Source of the DNA: Lutraria lutraria
Lineage: Eukaryota > Mollusca > Bivalvia > Venerida > Mactridae
Direction: 5' to 3'
Length of the DNA stretch: 64,000 nucleotides
Assembly (NCBI GenBank): GCA_964023205.1
Contig: OZ026848.1
Coordinates: 28,073,912-28,137,911, forward strand
The stretch's first letter is position 1. Each line of letters begins with the position of its first letter. The notes beneath the pieces were generated by a model. That model searched no databases, was not told where the DNA came from, and worked only from the letters and a program-made list of their open reading frames with translations. The translations under genes and the position numbers were made by a program. Shown here in pieces: positions 60,585 through 64,000 of this stretch.

Positions 60585-60712
60585 TCTATGGGGGAGCTTT
60601 TGTCCAGTGTGCAAAAAAATGGGAGAGCGACTGTCCGGGGTAGTAAAACAATGGGAGAGCTTCTGTCTGCCCCAAATCAATGGGGCAGCTTTTGTCCGGA
60701 TACCTAGAATTT
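60585..60712. repeat. Short tandem repeat, ~40-base unit
   Basis: GGGGGAGCTTTTGTCC, GGGAGAGCGACTGTCC, GGGAGAGCTTCTGTCTG and GGGGCAGCTTTTGTCCGG recur at intervals of about 35-42 bases (four units). No coding role. It lies in the presumed first intron of CREB. Confidence 0.7.
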
Positions 60713-61405
60713 AAGTAGAAAGTGATGTACCATTCCTTAGACTTAATAAAAAGTCTACAGGTCATTGAGAAAATAACTTATTTTACTAAGGACAGGTCAG
60801 GTAACCAGAAACAAACACAAGAATGGCAGACTGAGTATTAAAGTAGATCACTGTTGGATAAAAAACTTTTCACAATCACAGTTTGCCAATAAATCAAATG
60901 AATGATATTCTTAAGTTTAACATTCCCTTGAAATCACCATTTTTTTCCAGACCATTAGTAACTGGGTCTTATTTTAAAAGTAAAACAAAAGAGAACGTAT
61001 TATTTATAATAATATTTACAAAAATAACAAGAAACTCAACAGGTATACAGATGCAAAGTTCTGTACCGTATTTCTAGTGCAAGCTGACCTAGATAATATT
61101 TCAGTCCGCATTTTTTATACCAGATTCCTTTTTTTGAAAAAAAAAAAACAATCAAGTCCAGGTTTAGATGAAATATCAATTGAATTACCAGTATTGTCGA
61201 GGGAATCCCGAAATAAATCCATGTTTCTCTTTTGGGAAAGCCCTTCAAAATAGATAGTCCACAATGCACATATAAACAAGAAATAAAATTCGAGTCCACG
61301 TTTTTCTTTCCGATATAAACTTAAAATTTAGCCGTGCACTTCTAATTTAACACAACAAAACAAGTGTTAACGACTTTAGTGCATCTTTTTCTGTAGGGTA
61401 CCTAC

Positions 61406-61520
61406 CAATTACGCAGATTTCGTCACCAACCTTGCCACCAATTAGAAGGATAAATTTGTAGATACGTAGTCGCCACGTCAAACGACGACCATCAGCGTCA
61501 TAGCTTTATCAACAGAGCCG
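61406..61520 (-). other. Likely CREB non-coding first exon
   Basis: A strong minus-strand donor (CGTAATTG|GTAGGTACC, donor at 61400-61405) follows a CpG-richer stretch with TGACG half-sites and no long frame. Joined to 59903, it gives a 5' UTR immediately before the CREB ATG. The 5' limit is approximate. Confidence 0.45.
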
Positions 61521-61598
61521 AATAACCGTGAAAATTTTGAATATTCATACACCTACAAGCCGGCAAATGTTTGATTTCCATTGGCTGACTAAACCGAA

Positions 61599-61606
61599 TG
61601 ACGTCA
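61599..61606. promoter_or_regulatory. Perfect CRE upstream of the CREB first exon
   Basis: TGACGTCA about 80 bases upstream of the likely CREB first exon, next to an ATTGG (inverted CCAAT) at about 61580. CREB genes in vertebrates are autoregulated through promoter CREs, so the site fits autoregulation; it has not been tested here. Confidence 0.5.
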
Positions 61607-63460
61607 ATGAGCCATATTTATCAGTACTACTTTAATTGCAATGTACATAATGAAATGTAAACAAATGTTCGTTTAAAATAGTACAATTAACGAACTGTTG
61701 ACTGTTCTAATCGACCAGATTTCGTGTTACCTGCCATTTGCATTGAATTGAAAAAATATTGTTGTCATTTTTTTCGCTGAAAGAAAATAGGAATTATTTC
61801 TTACTTCGGAAATAGAAAAACAGCTTTTCAAAAAGCTACACCCTTTATTTGATTGATTTTGTTACTATTGTGTCAGCACATTTAACAATACATATGATAA
61901 AATGACTCTAAATTTGTATGTGTTTACTATGATAAAGTCAATGTTTAAATGTGTATTTTTGTACCAACACTTGCAGAGTAGAATATATACGGTTTAAAAC
62001 AACAATTTTATGAAATGATAATATGTTTACCAAATTACCATCATTACAATAATTATACTAGTTGCCTGACGAAGTAAATTACGAAACGCGTTGCAACTTA
62101 ATTTGGGTTATGTTTTCTTTTTTACCATAATGAAATGATAATACACACATTTAAGTGTTGTAAACATGTACATATATAAACTTGTACACCTTGTCAATGG
62201 AAAACATCCGGTACATATATATGCGGATACAATTATAGAATGTGTGGCCTTAAATTGGCTTAATTCATTGCTTTTACGTTGGTTTTCCAATTGTATAATA
62301 ACATACACATTATACTGATAAAAAATATATGGTACCGAGTGATACTAACACGTACATGTAATTTAATTTTTAATGTATACACATTTATAACCATTCACAT
62401 CTCGGTTCGTTTCAAGTTGATAGATTGAAAGATTCATTAGCTGATTTGGATGCGTAGCTAAAGCTACGTGTAAGCACAGTCATTTGTGGTATCCACGCCT
62501 GTTTAAATTAAAACGAGTGTAATTTATCCTTGGGCAAAAATGTTGTGAGGAACTTTCGTTCTCGTTGTGAGCACCCATATTGTATACATGTCCACAAGGT
62601 AAGTTTTTTCCAAACTTCTGCGTACTCGGAAAACCCATAGCTAGCTATAACTGCAATTCGATATTTTTACACGAAGGTCTGAATTCTTCATAATTTTTAG
62701 AAAAAAAATACCTTGTTGACAAACAATATGGGTGCTCACAATTAACGAGGAACGAAATTAAGTTCCTCACATTTTTTGCGGAAGGATAAATTACACTCGT
62801 TATGAGTTAAACGGGCGTGGATATCGAAAGGATTACTAACAGTAATTTATTCAGATCAATAACTTGATAGTCCAAGAAATAAAAGATATATAAATTCCAT
62901 TTCAAATATCTGTAAATGAAAGTTGATCGAATCAGTTGATAACATCAGGGATTCTACATTCCATTTTAATGTATCTATAGTCCCTGATAATACCCGGAGA
63001 CCATCAGAAGTCAAGTTAATTTGCATTTTAACATTGGAAAAAACAGTACAATTTTAAGATCTATATGTACTGTGCATGTATAGTATAGATCTTTGATAAT
63101 ATTTTCCGTTTCATGTCGAAAACTGAAGATGCAGCACACAGATCGATCTATATGTAACTCGACGTCTTTTTCTACCTTTATTGATATGCACATTATATTG
63201 AATTCGACCACTTTATCAAACGAGTGACTGCACGATACAAACAGCAAGGAAGAAAAGAACACACTGGTACTGAAAATATAATACATACATTGTACATACC
63301 ATACAAACTACATATAATAATATAATAGTGGTCCAATGTAATACGTTACAGTACTTAATATTAAAGTTAAACTTAGCATGATGGTATAAAATAAACTTAA
63401 ATTAATCTTATGCATTTTACTTATATAATCATATAAAACAGTAATAATAAAAAGTACTCT
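61607..63460. other. Intergenic, one MITE, no gene recognised
   Basis: AT-rich sequence upstream of CREB. Apart from the inverted-repeat element at 62491-62822, I see only short chance frames. Confidence 0.4.
62491..62822. mobile_element. MITE with ~110-bp terminal inverted repeats
   Basis: The left end ATCCACGCCTGTTTAA..CGAGTGTAATTTATCC and the right end GGATAAATTACACTCG..GGGCGTGGAT are inverted. Pairing continues inward through GTGAGGAACTTTCGTTC and GTGAGCACCCATATTGT, with complements near 62723 and 62765. Total length is about 332 bases with no coding capacity. The target duplication is unclear. Confidence 0.8.
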
Positions 63461-63463
63461 TAC

Positions 63464-63857
63464 AGATCTGTAGGATCTTGACCTTCCAAAACTGTGACCA
63501 CTTTTAAACAGTCAAAAAAGCACATGTCTATATTATTCCAACAGTTTACATCTTATCAATATGAAAGGTGAGCGGCAACTGACTCAAAAAACACCGCCTG
63601 TAAAACACTCAAGGGAAATAATCAGAACATTATAACCATAAAGATAAAAAGTGACTAAAAGAAAACAACACAAAGAAAGAACAGAAAACCCTCATATCAT
63701 AGAAAATATGACCTGGCTACATATATAAATACAAAGCCATCTTAAAACCCATGGATAAGGTAAAACTAATTATTATTGAAAAACTTACGGAAACCAATTC
63801 CTGTTGTCAAAGAGATCATCATCATCATCTTTGATAATGGCAAACAGTCCATCCGGA
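63464..63857 (-). CDS. Possible exons of an unrecognised gene (partial)
   Basis: Two minus-strand stretches have good splice borders. 63789-63857 is 69 bases with acceptor CATTATAG and donor GTAAGT; 63464-63527 is 64 bases with acceptor AATATAG and donor GTAAGA. In one frame the first reads PDGLFAIIKDDDDD then LFDNRNWF, with five Asp from a (GAT)5 run. The second reads CFFDCLKVVTVLEGQDPTD. These two preferred frames do not join in phase, so either an exon is missing or one is not real. I cannot name the product, and the remainder would lie beyond 64000 or between these exons. Confidence 0.25.
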
Positions 63858-64000
63858 CTATAATGGCCATGCGTGGGGTGTTAGTAAAGTGATAGATTGT
63901 CAAGCCTCCCAAGCTACTCAATCCACCCAGGAGGACATTGACAATGTGATAAAAAATAGTGCAAAACCTATTTTAGCCTTTATAGCCTATAAAGTGCAAA

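Overview
This is AT-rich nuclear DNA from an animal, most likely a bivalve mollusc. The genes are interrupted by many introns with GT..AG borders. The proteins are ordinary metazoan ones, and the dispersed repeats (AGCTCACC-bounded elements, tRNA-derived SINEs, short-unit tandem arrays) are of the kind common in clams and mussels. The species call is an inference; no organelle or bacterial features are present.

Layout. 330-4232 (+): the last nine coding exons of a formin-like (FMNL-type) FH2 protein with its C-terminal DAD-like tail, then a long 3' UTR. 8194-10700 (+): an RG-rich protein ending in the Cys-rich domain known from the P2X7 tail, without any channel. 12455-22540 (-): a 12-exon, 749-residue protein with a DDE-transposase-like core, convergent with the P2X7-tail gene. 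25646-52239 (-): a complete 17-exon fatty-acid amide hydrolase 1 (FAAH, 577 residues) with an intact Lys-Ser-Ser triad. 56828-59890 (-): a complete six-exon CREB1/CREM/ATF1-type transcription factor (302 residues) with the PKA site and bZIP. 63464-63857 (-): possible exons of a further, unrecognised gene that leaves the window.

The most unusual region is the 16-kb FAAH intron at 29753-45867. It holds a roughly 13.7-kb element (29812-43485) with 21-bp terminal inverted repeats, each followed by a long GTTAC-rich array. Inside it is a 157-bp tandem array split by a 6.7-kb TIR element (32885-39569), and inside that is a 2.1-kb TIR element (35429-37551). Beside the large element is a 2-kb foldback element (43608-45608). 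Some possible exons and a promoter-like stretch suggest the large element may carry, or have captured, a gene.

Other notable structures are a perfect 40-bp inverted repeat with a one-base loop (11190-11270) in the P2X7-tail gene's 3' region, a palindrome next to the start of the transposase-like gene, and five perfect CRE octamers (TGACGTCA), one of them upstream of the CREB gene itself. The host genes do not form one pathway: they cover actin nucleation, lipid-amide hydrolysis and cAMP-responsive transcription.
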